A DNA stretch of 64,000 nt from Aliiglaciecola sp. CAU 1673 (GCF_029223185.1 NZ_JARHUG010000013.1:1-64000), one strand, 5' to 3'. Shown: positions 7,309-20,024, counted from the first letter of the stretch. The notes: generated by a model from the letters alone, not told the origin. Made by a program: numbers and translations.

Positions 7309-7344
7309 TTTTCTCTGTGCTCTCGGTGTCTCTGTGGTTCAAAT
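7309..7344 (-). repeat. Dispersed short repeat, copy f
   Basis: It is the reverse complement of the repeat core (TTGAACCACAGAGACACCGA on the minus strand). It lies just past the fadA terminator and is the right-most copy seen in the window. Confidence 0.8.
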
Positions 7345-7351
7345 AGCGTAC

Positions 7352-7376
7352 AAAGAAAAGGCGCCCGCAGGCGCCT
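7352..7376 (-). terminator. Terminator of fadBA
   Basis: Stem AGGCGCC (7359-7365) pairs with GGCGCCT (7370-7376) around a 4-base loop. On the minus strand it is followed by TTTTCTTTG. It sits about 25 bases after the fadA stop. Confidence 0.85.
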
Positions 7377-7400
7377 CTTCACTTCGAATGGGCCTATGTC

Positions 7401-8576
<1,176 letters not shown>

Positions 8577-10721
8577 TTATTGTCCGAAATACGAGTTACC
8601 GGATGCGGCCATTTCGCGCAATCCGTCGGTGACTTGATAAATGGGGCCCAAATGGGCGTACTTGTCAGCCAGGGCCACGAAATTGCCCAGACCCATGGTT
8701 TCCAGGTAACGGAACACACCGCCGCGGAACGGAGGGAAGCCCAATCCATACAGCAGCGCCATATCGGTTTCGGCAGCGCTGGCGACAATGCCTTCTTCCA
8801 GACAGCGCACAGACTCGTTGACCATTGGGATCATCAAACGGGCGATGATTTCCTCAGACTCCATCTCCTTGCGCGGAATATTGATCAGCTCATAGGCCTC
8901 GGCTGCGGCTTCCTTGATGGGCTTACCACGCTTGTCCACGCCAAAGTTGTAGAAGCCTTTGCCATTTTTCTGACCCAGGCGACCGGCTTTGTACAGATGC
9001 TGAATCGGGTCGTTACCGATGCGCTGCATACGCTCAGGAATACCAGCGGCCATGACATCGGCGGCGTGATCGGCAGTATCAATACCCACCACATCAAGCA
9101 GGTACGCCGGGCCCATAGGCCAGCCGAAAATCTTCTCCATAACCTTGTCCACGGCGACAAAGTCGGCGCCATCAAGCAGCAACTGGCTGAAACCGGCGAA
9201 GTAAGGGAACAACACACGGTTGACCAGGAATCCGGGGCAGTCATTCACGACAATCGGGGTTTTACCCATCTTCAGCGAGTAAGCCACCACGTTAGCGATG
9301 GTTTCATCGGAGGTTTTCTCACCACGGATAATTTCCACCAATGGCATCTTATGCACGGGGTTAAAGAAGTGCATACCGCAGAAGCGTTCAGGGTGCTCAA
9401 GGCTCTCGGCCAGAGAATTGATCGAAATGGTCGAGGTGTTAGAGCAAATAATGGCATCAGCGGCCACTGCCTGTTCGGTTTCCTTAAGTACCGCGCCTTT
9501 GACCTTGGGATTTTCCACCACGGCTTCAATCACGATATCTGCACCTTTAATGGCGCTGTACTCGAGGCTGGGGACAATATTGTTTAACGTCTTAGCCAGG
9601 GTTTTAGCGTCAACCTTGCCGCGCTCCATGCCTTTACCCAGGATCTTGGCCGCTTCATTCAGGCCCAGTTCCAGCGCTTCCTGACGAATATCCTTCATCA
9701 CAGTGGGCGTACCGGTCACAGCTGACTGATAGGCGATACCACCGCCCATAATGCCGGCTCCCAATACGGCAGCTTGTTTGATCTCTTTGCTGGCGGCTTT
9801 GGCGGCTTTTTTGCCCTTGCCTTTGACCAGTTGGTCGGCAGTAAAGATACCGATTTGAGCAGTGGCAGCATCGGTCTTGGCCAGTTTCACAAAACCCTGG
9901 TTTTCGAGCTTCAGGGCACCGTCTCGATCCATAGACGCGGCCTTGGCCACAGTGTCTACCATCATGTGCGGTGCCGGATAGTGCTTGCCGGCCTGGGCGG
10001 CGACCATGGCTTTGGCAGTAGCAAAACTCATCATCGACTCGTTGGCATTTAAATGCAGAGGTGATTTCTTCTGCTGGCGGCGACCTTGCCAGTCAATCTT
10101 GCCGGCAATCGCTTGTTTAAGGGTGCCCAGGGCCGCTTCACGCAATTTTTCCGGGGCAACAACAGCGTCTATCGCACCTTCATTCAGCGCTTGTTGAGCT
10201 TTACGGTCACGACCTGTGGTCATCCACTCCAGCGCGTTGTCGGCACCAATCACACGAGGCAGACGTACGGTACCGCCGAAGCCGGGCATCAGGCCCAGTT
10301 TTACTTCAGGCAAACCGATGCGGGCAGTGGTATCTGCTACACGCAGGTCACAGGCCAGGGTCATTTCACAACCGCCACCTAAGGCAAAGCCGTTAATGGC
10401 CGCGACGGTTGGGAAAGGCAGATCTTCGAAGTGATCGAAGACCTGAGAGGTCTTGGCAACCCAAGCCTGCACTTCTGCGTCCTCAAGGGCGAACAGCGCG
10501 TTGAATTCGGTAATATCTGCACCGACGATAAAAGCGCCTTTGGCAGAGCGCACCACAGCACCTTTAATCGCGCTGTGCGCGCGCAGCGCCTGGCAAAGCT
10601 CTTCTAATTCGTTCACGGTCTGCTGGTCAAATTTGTTGACTGAGCCTGGTGCGTCGAACACCACTTCCGCAATGCCGTCCTCAATCAATGAGGCAAACAG
10701 GCTCTTGCCTTGGTAAATCAT
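8577..10721 (-). CDS. fadB: Multifunctional fatty-acid oxidation complex, alpha subunit
   Basis: This 714-residue protein combines enoyl-CoA hydratase/isomerase and 3-hydroxyacyl-CoA dehydrogenase. The hydratase domain (about 1-190) has [20 protein letters not shown] and [20 protein letters not shown], with the two catalytic Glu. The dehydrogenase domain starts near residue 315 with the NAD-binding [16 protein letters not shown], followed by [27 protein letters not shown] (catalytic His) and [14 protein letters not shown] second C-terminal dehydrogenase segment contains [10 protein letters not shown]. The start is ATG 10721, with AAGGAG seven bases upstream; an upstream in-frame extension to 10796 lacks this. 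It is first in the fadBA operon, under a PsrA-like site. Confidence 0.97.
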   Translation of the reverse strand: MIYQGKSLFASLIEDGIAEVVFDAPGSVNKFDQQTVNELEELCQALRAHSAIKGAVVRSAKGAFIVGADITEFNALFALEDAEVQAWVAKTSQVFDHFEDLPFPTVAAINGFALGGGCEMTLACDLRVADTTARIGLPEVKLGLMPGFGGTVRLPRVIGADNALEWMTTGRDRKAQQALNEGAIDAVVAPEKLREAALGTLKQAIAGKIDWQGRRQQKKSPLHLNANESMMSFATAKAMVAAQAGKHYPAPHMMVDTVAKAASMDRDGALKLENQGFVKLAKTDAATAQIGIFTADQLVKGKGKKAAKAASKEIKQAAVLGAGIMGGGIAYQSAVTGTPTVMKDIRQEALELGLNEAAKILGKGMERGKVDAKTLAKTLNNIVPSLEYSAIKGADIVIEAVVENPKVKGAVLKETEQAVAADAIICSNTSTISINSLAESLEHPERFCGMHFFNPVHKMPLVEIIRGEKTSDETIANVVAYSLKMGKTPIVVNDCPGFLVNRVLFPYFAGFSQLLLDGADFVAVDKVMEKIFGWPMGPAYLLDVVGIDTADHAADVMAAGIPERMQRIGNDPIQHLYKAGRLGQKNGKGFYNFGVDKRGKPIKEAAAEAYELINIPRKEMESEEIIARLMIPMVNESVRCLEEGIVASAAETDMALLYGLGFPPFRGGVFRYLETMGLGNFVALADKYAHLGPIYQVTDGLREMAASGNSYFGQ

Positions 10722-10830
10722 ATTATTCTCCTTTGGCCGTTTTCGCGCATTAACAATGCTGCGCGGATCAAACCGACGGGTTGTAGGGTCGCTCAATTCT
10801 TGTTGATAGCGGGGTAAATTTCAACACAAA

Positions 10831-10848
10831 TTCAAACGTTCGTTTAAA
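10831..10848. promoter_or_regulatory. PsrA-like operator upstream of fadBA
   Basis: TTCAAACGTTCGTTTAAA is an imperfect inverted repeat 110 bases upstream of fadB. It closely matches the PsrA motif described for fatty-acid degradation genes in Alteromonadales and Pseudomonas (TTCAAAC-N4-GTTTGAA). PsrA is a TetR-type repressor released by long-chain acyl ligands. The regulator gene is not in the window. Confidence 0.75.
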
Positions 10849-11068
10849 TAACCCTGACGTCTAATTACAAAGCACTATGATTCAATAAGATAAGCAAAGT
10901 TCGTGGGCTCTCTTTTACACCTCACACTATTACCTCTGTTAAATATAATGAGGTGATCCCCTGTTCTACAGCAGTATTGAGCAGTAAACTGAAAGTCTTC
11001 CCTGCAAAAAAATGCTTTGGGAAGAGGGTATTTAGACGATTGGTTTGGTAAGCGCGTTGCGCAGGTAG
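10849..11068. other. Divergent fadB-slt intergenic region
   Basis: Beyond the PsrA-like operator, no gene is supported in 10722-11068. A 60-codon minus frame at 10922-11104 has no motif or ribosome-binding site. Promoters for both flanking genes must lie here, but no confident -35/-10 pair was found. Confidence 0.4.
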
Positions 11069-13009
11069 GTGATCGTGTTTTTGCGAGTCTCCGTTCGAAA
11101 GCATCTTTTGCTGGTTGTTCTGCTGCTGCCAGGGTTTGCCTGGTCTCAGGCGCCTTTACAAGAACAGCGAAAAGTATTTTTGGATGCTGAACGTTGGAGC
11201 TATCATCCAGACAGCCAAAATTATCGCCAGGCAGTTGCGCAACTTAAAAACTACCCCTTGCTGCCATATCTTCAGCAACGCGCCCTGCTCAGCACCTTGT
11301 CACTGAAAAAAGAAAAAGACATTGCCGCCTTTTTGGATGAACACGCCTTTAGTCCGTTGGAAAAGCCCTTACGCAAACAATGGTTGGAGTACCTAGCCAA
11401 GCGTGGCGATCAGAATCGTTTTCTGGACTACTACAAAGATGTCAACGATGACTATTTGCGCTGTACCTACGTTTATTACCGCCTTGCCCAAGGCAAACAC
11501 AAAGAAGCGACTTATCAGCTAATCAGTGAACTTTGGCTGGTAGGCAAGTCCCAGCACAAGGCCTGTGATCCTGCCTTTAAACAATGGACAGCGGCCGGAC
11601 AACGCAGTGAAGAGATGGTATGGCAGCGCCTGGTCCTGGCAGCTGATGGTGGTGACCATACGTTGGTCCCGTACTTAAAGTCTTTATTGCCTGCCAAACA
11701 GCAATATTTGGGCGATTTGTGGTTGAACGCCCGTCGTAATCCAGCAAGTGTTAGCAAGCTTTCACAATTTCCGCTAAAAAATCCCCAGCGGGAAAAACAG
11801 ATACTGGTTTATGCGCTCAAACGCCTGGTGTGGCGCGACGATGCCCTGGCACTCAAAACCTGGCAACAAAGCACAAACAAGTTCCGCTTTCGCGATGATG
11901 AAGAACAAGACGTAGCCCATACCTTTGCTATCGCCCTGGCATCGGACAACCATCCACAGGCGCAATTCTGGCTGGAAAAAGCCATTCGCCATAATGCCGA
12001 TGAGGAGTTACTGCGCTGGCATTTAACCCATGTGCTGCGTAACAACAACTGGCAACAAGTAGTGGATGTGATCGAGATGGCCAAGCCTAATTTAGAGGCC
12101 GATCACTCCAGCCAATACTGGCTGGCTCGCAGCTATGAACAGCTAAAAGCACCGGAATTGGCTAGCAAGCACTTCAATCAACTCTCTGACGCGCGTCATT
12201 ACTACGGCTTTATGGCCAGTGGCAAGCTGGCCAAAGACCCCAACATGAAAGACCACCCGGTGCAGGCCTCGAAGGAACTGCTGGACTCGGTTGCCAACTT
12301 GCCGGCGGCCAGGCGCGCAAAAGAATTTTTAGCCTTGGAACGCCTTACCGAAGCGCGACGCGAATGGATGCAGATGCAATCCAGGTTAAATCAGGAACAG
12401 GGGTTGGCATCGGCTGTTCTGGCCGATAGCTGGGGTTGGCACGATCAAGCCATTTTTACCTTTGGCCGCTTGGGCTATATGGATGACGTGAAACGTCGCT
12501 TCCCCTTGGCTTTCGACCAGCAATTGGTGGGCAGCGCCAAGAAAAACCATATTGATCCGGCCTGGGCCTTTGCCATTGCAAGGCGCGAGAGTTCCTTTAT
12601 GGTGGATGCCAATTCGAGCGTGGGTGCCAAGGGTCTGATGCAACTGATGCCTGATACGGCCAAGTATCTGGCCAAACGAAGCGTTAGCAACGATATTCTG
12701 TATGATCCTGGGCAGAACGTGGAAATGGGTACTCGCTACCTGAAATATCTTATGGAAAAGATGCATGACAACCCGGTTCTGGCCACCGCGGCCTACAATG
12801 CCGGATGGGGTCGCGTGAAGAAATGGCTGCCCAAAGAAGATATGCCGCTGGATCTGTGGGTGGAAACCATCCCCTATAAAGAAACACGCAACTATGTAAA
12901 AGCAGTGCTGGCCTATAAGCAGATTTATAAGCAGCGCTTAGGGGAAGACCAAAACATGTTCCGGGACCTGGCGACCATGCAGATTTCAGCGGATATGGTC
13001 GCTAAATAG
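11069..13009 (+). CDS. slt: Soluble lytic murein transglycosylase
   Basis: This 646-residue periplasmic enzyme cleaves the MurNAc-GlcNAc bond of peptidoglycan with formation of 1,6-anhydroMurNAc. It has a signal peptide (RKHLLLVVLLLPGFAWSQA) and a long alpha-helical superhelix of repeats (about 40-440). A C-terminal lysozyme-like SLT domain holds the catalytic Glu in FAIARRESSFMVDANS, then VGAKGLMQLMPDTAKYLA, and AAYNAGWGRVKKWL. Size fits Slt70. The start is a GTG at 11069 or 11075, each with an AGG close upstream. In E. coli trpR follows slt; here pepQ does instead. Confidence 0.93.
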   Translation: MIVFLRVSVRKHLLLVVLLLPGFAWSQAPLQEQRKVFLDAERWSYHPDSQNYRQAVAQLKNYPLLPYLQQRALLSTLSLKKEKDIAAFLDEHAFSPLEKPLRKQWLEYLAKRGDQNRFLDYYKDVNDDYLRCTYVYYRLAQGKHKEATYQLISELWLVGKSQHKACDPAFKQWTAAGQRSEEMVWQRLVLAADGGDHTLVPYLKSLLPAKQQYLGDLWLNARRNPASVSKLSQFPLKNPQREKQILVYALKRLVWRDDALALKTWQQSTNKFRFRDDEEQDVAHTFAIALASDNHPQAQFWLEKAIRHNADEELLRWHLTHVLRNNNWQQVVDVIEMAKPNLEADHSSQYWLARSYEQLKAPELASKHFNQLSDARHYYGFMASGKLAKDPNMKDHPVQASKELLDSVANLPAARRAKEFLALERLTEARREWMQMQSRLNQEQGLASAVLADSWGWHDQAIFTFGRLGYMDDVKRRFPLAFDQQLVGSAKKNHIDPAWAFAIARRESSFMVDANSSVGAKGLMQLMPDTAKYLAKRSVSNDILYDPGQNVEMGTRYLKYLMEKMHDNPVLATAAYNAGWGRVKKWLPKEDMPLDLWVETIPYKETRNYVKAVLAYKQIYKQRLGEDQNMFRDLATMQISADMVAK

Positions 13010-13045
13010 CGGTTAATCACTGGTTTACAGGGTTCAGCGGCTTAA

Positions 13046-14422
<1,377 letters not shown>

Positions 14423-14433
14423 GAAGGAAAAAT

Positions 14434-15621
14434 GTGGTGAAAAACGCCTTGATGTCTTTGTTGGCGCTGGCTGTCGTTTCTGGCGCCAGTTATAGTGCAG
14501 AAGTGTCTGAGCGGGCCCTGCGCCTGGCTAAAGACAATATCATTGTCGATAGCCATATCGACGTGCCTTACCGTCTTACCGAAGAATGGGAAGATGTGAC
14601 CAGGGCAACCGAAAAGGGCGACTTTGATTATCCCCGAGCCGTAAAAGGTGGCTTGAATGCGCCGTTTATGTCCATTTATATTCCCGCCAGCTATGAAAAG
14701 AGTGGCGGCGGCGATCTTCTGGCAGACAAGCTGATTGATAGTATGGAAGCCTTAGTCGGACGCGCCCCGGATAAGTTCGCACTGGCACACTCCGTCGCCG
14801 ACGTGGAAGCCGCTTTCAATAAAGGCCTGATTGCCCTGCCCATGGGTATGGAAAATGGCACCCCTATTGGTGGTAGTTTCGAAAAACTAAAGCATTTCTA
14901 TGACCGGGGCATTCGCTATATCACCCTGGCTCACTCTCAGACCAACCATATCTCCGATTCCTCTTATGATCTGCGCCGCCCCTGGAAGGGCCTGAGTCCT
15001 TTTGGTAAAGATCTGGTCAAAGAGATGAATCGTCTGGGTATCATGATCGATATCAGCCATGTGTCTGATGATGCGTTTTATCAGGTGATGGAACTGTCTA
15101 AAGCACCAGCCATTGCTTCACACTCTTCGCTACGCAAATTTACTCCGGGGTTCGAGCGTAATATGAGCGATGAGATGGTCAAAGCACTGGCCGAAAACGA
15201 CGGCGTGATCATGATTAACTTTGGTTCCAGCTTTATCTCCAGCACTGCCAGGAGTTGGGGAGAAAGGTTCAGTGCAAAGTTAAAAGAGGAAGGCGTTGCC
15301 GATGAAAAACGAGAAGATTTTGAATTGGCCTATCGCGAAAAAGATCCTTATCCCTTTGCTTCATTGACCATGGTGCTGGACCATATTGACTATGTAAAAG
15401 CATTGGTAGGCATTGAGCATGTTGGTATTGGTTCTGACTTTGACGGGGTCGGTAACTCTTTACCGAGAGATCTTAAGGACGTTTCCGCTTACCCGAAACT
15501 GATTCAGGGCTTGCTGGACAGAGGCTATACGGAAGACGAAATTGGTAAAATTTTATCCGGTAACTTCCTGCGTGTATGGCGTCAGGTAGAAGAAATTGCC
15601 GCTAAGGCAAAAAAGGCTTAA
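14434..15621 (+). CDS. Membrane dipeptidase (M19, renal-dipeptidase family), exported
   Basis: This 395-residue dinuclear zinc dipeptidase begins with a signal peptide (LMSLLALAVVSGASYSA, cleavage likely after SYSA near residue 22). Zinc ligands of the M19 family are visible: HxD in VDSHIDVPYRL, the bridging Glu in LPMGMENGTPIG, His in MIDISHVSDDAFYQV and His in IASHSSLRKF. Substrate-interacting VGIGSDFDGVG follows near residue 330. It probably hydrolyses dipeptides in the periplasm, complementing cytosolic PepQ encoded 11 bases upstream. The start is GTG 14434 (or 14437), with AAGGA just upstream. Confidence 0.92.
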   Translation: MVKNALMSLLALAVVSGASYSAEVSERALRLAKDNIIVDSHIDVPYRLTEEWEDVTRATEKGDFDYPRAVKGGLNAPFMSIYIPASYEKSGGGDLLADKLIDSMEALVGRAPDKFALAHSVADVEAAFNKGLIALPMGMENGTPIGGSFEKLKHFYDRGIRYITLAHSQTNHISDSSYDLRRPWKGLSPFGKDLVKEMNRLGIMIDISHVSDDAFYQVMELSKAPAIASHSSLRKFTPGFERNMSDEMVKALAENDGVIMINFGSSFISSTARSWGERFSAKLKEEGVADEKREDFELAYREKDPYPFASLTMVLDHIDYVKALVGIEHVGIGSDFDGVGNSLPRDLKDVSAYPKLIQGLLDRGYTEDEIGKILSGNFLRVWRQVEEIAAKAKKA

Positions 15622-15631
15622 AGCAAAATCC

Positions 15632-15683
15632 CCCCTGGTCGATATAGTTATCGAGCTTAAGAAGTTCTTTAAGACCGGGGGAG
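15632..15683 (+). promoter_or_regulatory. Stem that could sequester the ribosome-binding site of a small ORF
   Basis: CCCCTGGTC (15632-15640) can pair with GACCGGGGG (15673-15681), one G-U pair included, around a 32-base internal region that has its own weak pairing (CTTAAGA / TCTTTAAG). The right arm contains most of the GGGGGAG ribosome-binding site of the ORF starting at 15686. It starts just after the dipeptidase stop and has no T run, so it is not a good terminator. Confidence 0.5.
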
Positions 15684-15685
15684 TT

Positions 15686-15853
15686 ATGAATCAAGCCTCA
15701 AAAAATGTCTCACAGCCTGAAAGTACCCCAAATACTTTTTGGCATAACGTCCCGGTGCTGCCTGGTATTGCTGATGTAGAATCTAGCCTCCCTGCATTTG
15801 ACCTGCCATCAGCCTTATTGAAGAAGCTCAAGAAATGGGATAAGCCGGCTTGA
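15686..15853 (+). CDS. Small hypothetical protein, 55 aa
   Basis: This 55-codon ORF has ATG 15686 preceded by a strong GGGGGAG at 15677-15683. The protein is MNQASKNVSQPESTPNTFWH followed by a proline-containing middle (NVPVLPGIADVESSL) and a basic tail (ALLKKLKKWDKPA). It has no signal peptide, membrane segment or cysteine, and I recognise no family. It may be cotranscribed with the dipeptidase 64 bases upstream. The hairpin at 15632-15681 could hide its ribosome-binding site. The good initiation signal is the main argument that it is real. Confidence 0.45.
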   Translation: MNQASKNVSQPESTPNTFWHNVPVLPGIADVESSLPAFDLPSALLKKLKKWDKPA

Positions 15854-15979
15854 ACCACCGGCCCTTCCTGTATTTCCCAGTCTCTGGATGTTAGACTCCT
15901 TTCCCAATCCGCACTTATTCTAATTGCCACCAGCAGCCAGCGGGTCATTTGCTGTTGGTAACAACCATAAAGGTTTTTC

Positions 15980-16600
15980 ATGTCAAAGACATATTCTACA
16001 GTAGAGGCGCAAGCCAGCTACGGTATTGGTTTGCAGATGGGCCAGCAATTAGCCGGTAATCCTTTCGAAGGCCTCGACATAGAAGCGGTACAAGACGGCT
16101 TAGCGGCAGCATTCAAAGGCGAAGCCAGCGCCGTTACCAATGAACAATTACGCCATGCATTTAATGAAATTCATCAACGTATGGAAGCAGCCAAAGCCGA
16201 GCAATTTAAGCAAAATATTGCTCAAGGCGAATCTTTCCTCGCTGAAAATGCCAAGAAAGAAGGTGTTTCCGTTACCGATTCCGGTTTGCAATATGAAATT
16301 ATTGCAGAAGGTGAAGGAGATTCACCAGTACATTCATCAACAGTACGTACTCACTATCATGGAACTCTAATAGATGGCACTGTATTCGACAGTTCCTATG
16401 AGCGCGGAGAGCCAGCTGAGTTTCCAGTGGGTGGCGTAATCAAGGGATGGACCGAAGCTCTGCAAATGATGAAGCCAGGTTCAAAATGGCGTCTGTATGT
16501 GCCTCACAACCTAGCTTACGGTGAGCGTGGCGCTGGTGGGGCCATCGGACCATACAGCACCTTGATTTTCGATGTGGAATTGCTAGAAATTCTTGATTAA
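15980..16600 (+). CDS. fklB: FKBP-type peptidyl-prolyl cis-trans isomerase (FklB-like)
   Basis: This 206-residue chaperone-isomerase catalyses cis-trans isomerisation of X-Pro bonds. The N-terminal alpha-helical dimerisation domain (about 1-95) starts with YGIGLQMGQQLAGN. The C-terminal FKBP domain (about 110-206) contains VRTHYHGTLIDGTVFDSSYE, EFPVGGVIKGWTEALQMM, GSKWRLYVPHNLAYGERG and a final STLIFDVELLEI. No signal peptide is visible, so it is cytosolic like E. coli FklB (206 aa) rather than periplasmic FkpA. A strong terminator follows. Confidence 0.94.
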   Translation: MSKTYSTVEAQASYGIGLQMGQQLAGNPFEGLDIEAVQDGLAAAFKGEASAVTNEQLRHAFNEIHQRMEAAKAEQFKQNIAQGESFLAENAKKEGVSVTDSGLQYEIIAEGEGDSPVHSSTVRTHYHGTLIDGTVFDSSYERGEPAEFPVGGVIKGWTEALQMMKPGSKWRLYVPHNLAYGERGAGGAIGPYSTLIFDVELLEILD

Positions 16601-16610
16601 TCAAGATATT

Positions 16611-16637
16611 AAAGCGGCCACACTGGCCGCTTTTTTT
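16611..16637 (+). terminator. Terminator of fklB
   Basis: A 10-bp perfect stem (AAAGCGGCCA 16611-16620 with TGGCCGCTTT 16624-16633) with a CAC loop and a continuing T run, 10 bases after the stop. Confidence 0.92.
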
Positions 16638-16796
16638 AATTCTCATATCCCGCTAAATCTTTATCTTTCTATATCTTGAGTGTTTTATTGCTCATTCTTA
16701 ACTTAAAAGCCTGATTCAACTTTACTTCCCAACCAACTAATTTGCGCATATAAATGCTCAATTTAGCATTGAGAATCCAGACCTTGCCAAGAACAA

Positions 16797-16819
16797 GCCC
16801 GTCACATATTAGGACGGGC
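16797..16819 (-). terminator. Possible terminator of hutUH
   Basis: GCCCGTC (16797-16803) pairs with GACGGGC (16813-16819), 12 bases past the hutH stop. The minus-strand downstream sequence TTGTTCTTGG is only moderately T-rich, so it is a weak candidate. Confidence 0.5.
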
Positions 16820-16830
16820 CATAAGATATT

Positions 16831-18360
16831 TTAGTTATCGCTAGGCAATAAATCTGATACCAGTCCATTAAACAGGCCGTGTGCGATCAGATCGGCAATC
16901 TGCTGGATATCCGGTGAGAAGTAGCGGTCGTGATCATAAAATCCGACTTTTTCACGGACAAGACTATAGGCTTGCTCTAGCTTAGGGCTGGATTTCAGCG
17001 GACGACGAAAATCCATACCCTGTGCCGCTCCCAGCAATTCCACTGCCAGAATACCTCGGGTATTTTCAGCCATATCAGCCAGGCGACGGCCGGCAAAGGT
17101 GGCCATAGACACATGATCTTCCTGATTAGCGGAGGTTGGTAAACTGTCTACCGACGCTGGATGGGCAAAGGTTTTGTTCTCAGACGCCAACGCAGCTGCC
17201 GTTACCTGAGCCAGCATAAAGCCCGAGTTAACCCCTCCGTTCTCTACCAAGAATGGTGGCAGCTTGGATAGATTGCTGTCGATCAACAGGGCCGAGCGAC
17301 GCTCTGACAACGCGCCGATTTCAGCAATGGCTAAGGCCAGATTGTCTGCCGCCATGGCTACGGGCTCTGCATGGAAGTTACCGCCGGAGATAATGTCATC
17401 ACCGAAAACCAGCGGGTTATCGGTGACGCCATTGGCTTCCACTAGCAATACCTCCGCTGCTTGACGCATCTGCGTCAGGCAAGCGCCCATCACCTGGGGC
17501 TGACAACGCAAAGAATAGGGGTCTTGTACTTTTTCGCAATCTTCATGAGATTGACCAATTTCAGATTGGCCCCCGAGTAGATTCCGGTAGGCAGCAGCCA
17601 TGTCGATTTGACCTTTTTGACCGCGGGCTTCATGAATACGCGCGTCAAAAGGAGTTCGGCTACCCAAGGCGGCTTCAACGCACATGGCACCGCCAACCGT
17701 AGCAGCGGCCAGAAGATCTTCAGCATAGAAAAGACCTTCCAATGCAAAGGCCGTGGAGGCCTGTGTGCCATTAAGTAACGCGAGACCTTCCTTTGGAGCA
17801 AATGTGAGCGCTTGCAAACCAGCAACATCAAGCCCCTCTGCTCCAGAAATAATCTGACCCTTGTAGCGAACATGGCCTTCACCCATCAGGGGCATACTCA
17901 TATGCGCCAAAGGCGCTAGATCGCCGCTGGCACCGACCGATCCTTTCTTGGGCACACAGGGATAGACTTCTGCATTAAGCAAAGCAATCAAGTGCTCCAC
18001 TACCTGCAGACGGATACCTGAAAAGCCGCGGGAGAGACTATTGATCTTCAACAGCATCATCAGGCGAACCGTATTATCACTCATCAACTCACCGGTGCCG
18101 GCGGCATGAGAGAGCACAATTGAGCGCTGCAACAATTCCAGTTCTTCTGGTTTGATGCGGGTATTAGCCAGCAGCCCAAAACCGGTATTAATACCGTAGA
18201 CCACACGCCCCTCGTCCAGTACCTTTTGCACGGTAGCGGCGGATGCAACGATGTCGGCTTCAGCTGACTGTGCGAGAGACAATTTCACCGGCTGACGAGA
18301 GGCCTTGCGCAGCTGGGCAAGGGTCAAGGTGCCGGGGGTTAGTTCAAGAGCAAAAGTCAT
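16831..18360 (-). CDS. hutH: Histidine ammonia-lyase
   Basis: This 509-residue enzyme removes ammonia from L-histidine to give trans-urocanate, the first step of the Hut pathway. The MIO-prosthetic-group tripeptide Ala-Ser-Gly is present in [20 protein letters not shown] near residue 143. Other landmarks are [14 protein letters not shown] near the N-terminus (active-site Tyr), [15 protein letters not shown], and [19 protein letters not shown]. Length is the normal ~510. Its start overlaps the hutU stop by one base (TAATG), so hutU and hutH are translationally coupled. Confidence 0.97.
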   Translation of the reverse strand: MTFALELTPGTLTLAQLRKASRQPVKLSLAQSAEADIVASAATVQKVLDEGRVVYGINTGFGLLANTRIKPEELELLQRSIVLSHAAGTGELMSDNTVRLMMLLKINSLSRGFSGIRLQVVEHLIALLNAEVYPCVPKKGSVGASGDLAPLAHMSMPLMGEGHVRYKGQIISGAEGLDVAGLQALTFAPKEGLALLNGTQASTAFALEGLFYAEDLLAAATVGGAMCVEAALGSRTPFDARIHEARGQKGQIDMAAAYRNLLGGQSEIGQSHEDCEKVQDPYSLRCQPQVMGACLTQMRQAAEVLLVEANGVTDNPLVFGDDIISGGNFHAEPVAMAADNLALAIAEIGALSERRSALLIDSNLSKLPPFLVENGGVNSGFMLAQVTAAALASENKTFAHPASVDSLPTSANQEDHVSMATFAGRRLADMAENTRGILAVELLGAAQGMDFRRPLKSSPKLEQAYSLVREKVGFYDHDRYFSPDIQQIADLIAHGLFNGLVSDLLPSDN

Positions 18361-20024
18361 TATTGATTCTCCAGCATAGGCAGGTCTAATCCATTTTCTT
18401 TGGCACAGCGCTTAGCAATGTCATAACCGGCATCCGCATGGCGCATTACACCAGTGGCAGGATCATTCCAAAGCACGCGCCCCACGCGCTTCGCAGCCGC
18501 CTCGGTGCCGTCACACAAAATGACCACACCGGCATGCTGACTGAAGCCCATGCCCACGCCACCGCCGTGGTGCAGACTCACCCAAGTCGCACCACCTGCA
18601 GTACTTAGCAGTGCATTGAGTAATGGCCAGTCAGAGACAGCATCTGAGCCATCCAGCATCGCTTCAGTCTCGCGATTAGGACTGGCTACTGAGCCCGAGT
18701 CCAAGTGGTCACGACCGATTACCACTGGCGCACTTAACTCACCATTTTTCACCATCTCGTTGAAGGCCAAGGCTACTCTGGCGCGGTCTTTGAGGCCTAT
18801 CCAACAAATGCGGGCAGGCAATCCTTGGAACTTAATCCGCTCGCGGGCCATATCCAGCCAGTTGTGCAAATGCGGATTATCTGGAATCAGCTCTTTAACC
18901 TTTTGATCGGTCTTATAGATATCTTCCGGGTCGCCAGACAAGGCTGCCCAGCGGAAAGGCCCGATTCCTTCACAGAATAGCGGGCGAATATAAGCAGGTA
19001 CGAAACCTGGGAAGTCAAAGGCATTGCTGACGCCCTCTTCAAAGGCCATTTGACGAATATTGTTGCCGTAGTCCAACGTCGCGGCGCCGCGTCCCTGCAG
19101 GGCAAGCATCGCCTGCACCTGCACTGCCATGGACTGTTTAGCTGCCTTCACTACTGCCGCTTCATCTTGCAAGCGCATCTTCGCCGCATATTCCATGGTC
19201 CAACCTTGTGGCAAGTATCCATTCAGCGGATCATGAGCCGAGGTTTGATCGGTAACCACATCTGGTGTGACATTGCGTTTGACCAGCTCATCGAAGATAT
19301 CTGCGGCATTGCCCAGCAGGCCCACTGAAATCGGACGGTCAGTGGTATTCATGATGCTCAGGGCTTCATCGAGATCCGCAGCTTGGCGGTCCAGGTAACC
19401 GGTACGCAAGCGGAATTCGATACGAGTAGGGTCGCATTCTACTGCCAGCATGGAAAAGCCCGCCATGGTAGCGGCCAGTGGCTGCGCACCGCCCATGCCT
19501 CCTAGACCGCCAGTAAGTACCCACTTTCCATTCGCGTTACCGTTGAAATGCTGCCTGGCTACTGCACCAAAGGTTTCATAAGTGCCCTGAACGATGCCCT
19601 GGCTACCGATATAAATCCAGCTACCGGCCGTCATCTGGCCATACATCATCAGCCCCTGCTTATCCAACTGGTTAAAGTGCTCCCAGTTAGCCCAATGAGG
19701 CACCAAATTTGAATTGGCAATCAGCACGCGAGGAGCGTCTTCATGGGTCTTGAATACGCCGACGGGTTTACCGGATTGCACCAAAAGAGTTTCATCCAGT
19801 TCCAGGCGTTTTAATACTTCAACAATCTTATCAAAACACTGCCAATCCCTTGCTGCCCGGCCGATACCGCCATAAACCACCAAATCCTGGGGACGCTCAG
19901 CCACATCGGGGTCCAGGTTGTTCATCAACATACGCAGCGCGGCTTCCGCCTGCCAATGCTTACAGCTTAGGGTAGAGCCATGAGGGGCGCGGATGACTCT
20001 GTTGGGATCATGTCTGTTATTCAT
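18360..20024 (-). CDS. hutU: Urocanate hydratase
   Basis: This 554-residue NAD-containing enzyme converts urocanate to 4-imidazolone-5-propionate. Family landmarks include [59 protein letters not shown] (NAD site), YLPQGWTM, and the active-site region [20 protein letters not shown] with its cysteine, then [15 protein letters not shown]. Length equals the usual ~555. The gene overlaps hutC upstream by four bases (ATGA) and hutH downstream by one, making a hutC-hutU-hutH transcription unit. Confidence 0.97.
   Translation of the reverse strand: MNNRHDPNRVIRAPHGSTLSCKHWQAEAALRMLMNNLDPDVAERPQDLVVYGGIGRAARDWQCFDKIVEVLKRLELDETLLVQSGKPVGVFKTHEDAPRVLIANSNLVPHWANWEHFNQLDKQGLMMYGQMTAGSWIYIGSQGIVQGTYETFGAVARQHFNGNANGKWVLTGGLGGMGGAQPLAATMAGFSMLAVECDPTRIEFRLRTGYLDRQAADLDEALSIMNTTDRPISVGLLGNAADIFDELVKRNVTPDVVTDQTSAHDPLNGYLPQGWTMEYAAKMRLQDEAAVVKAAKQSMAVQVQAMLALQGRGAATLDYGNNIRQMAFEEGVSNAFDFPGFVPAYIRPLFCEGIGPFRWAALSGDPEDIYKTDQKVKELIPDNPHLHNWLDMARERIKFQGLPARICWIGLKDRARVALAFNEMVKNGELSAPVVIGRDHLDSGSVASPNRETEAMLDGSDAVSDWPLLNALLSTAGGATWVSLHHGGGVGMGFSQHAGVVILCDGTEAAAKRVGRVLWNDPATGVMRHADAGYDIAKRCAKENGLDLPMLENQ

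Noticed and set aside
8580-9587. Long antisense frame (335 codons) within fadB
   Set aside because: It is a shadow of fadB: the sense frame has all catalytic motifs and the antisense product shows no family features.
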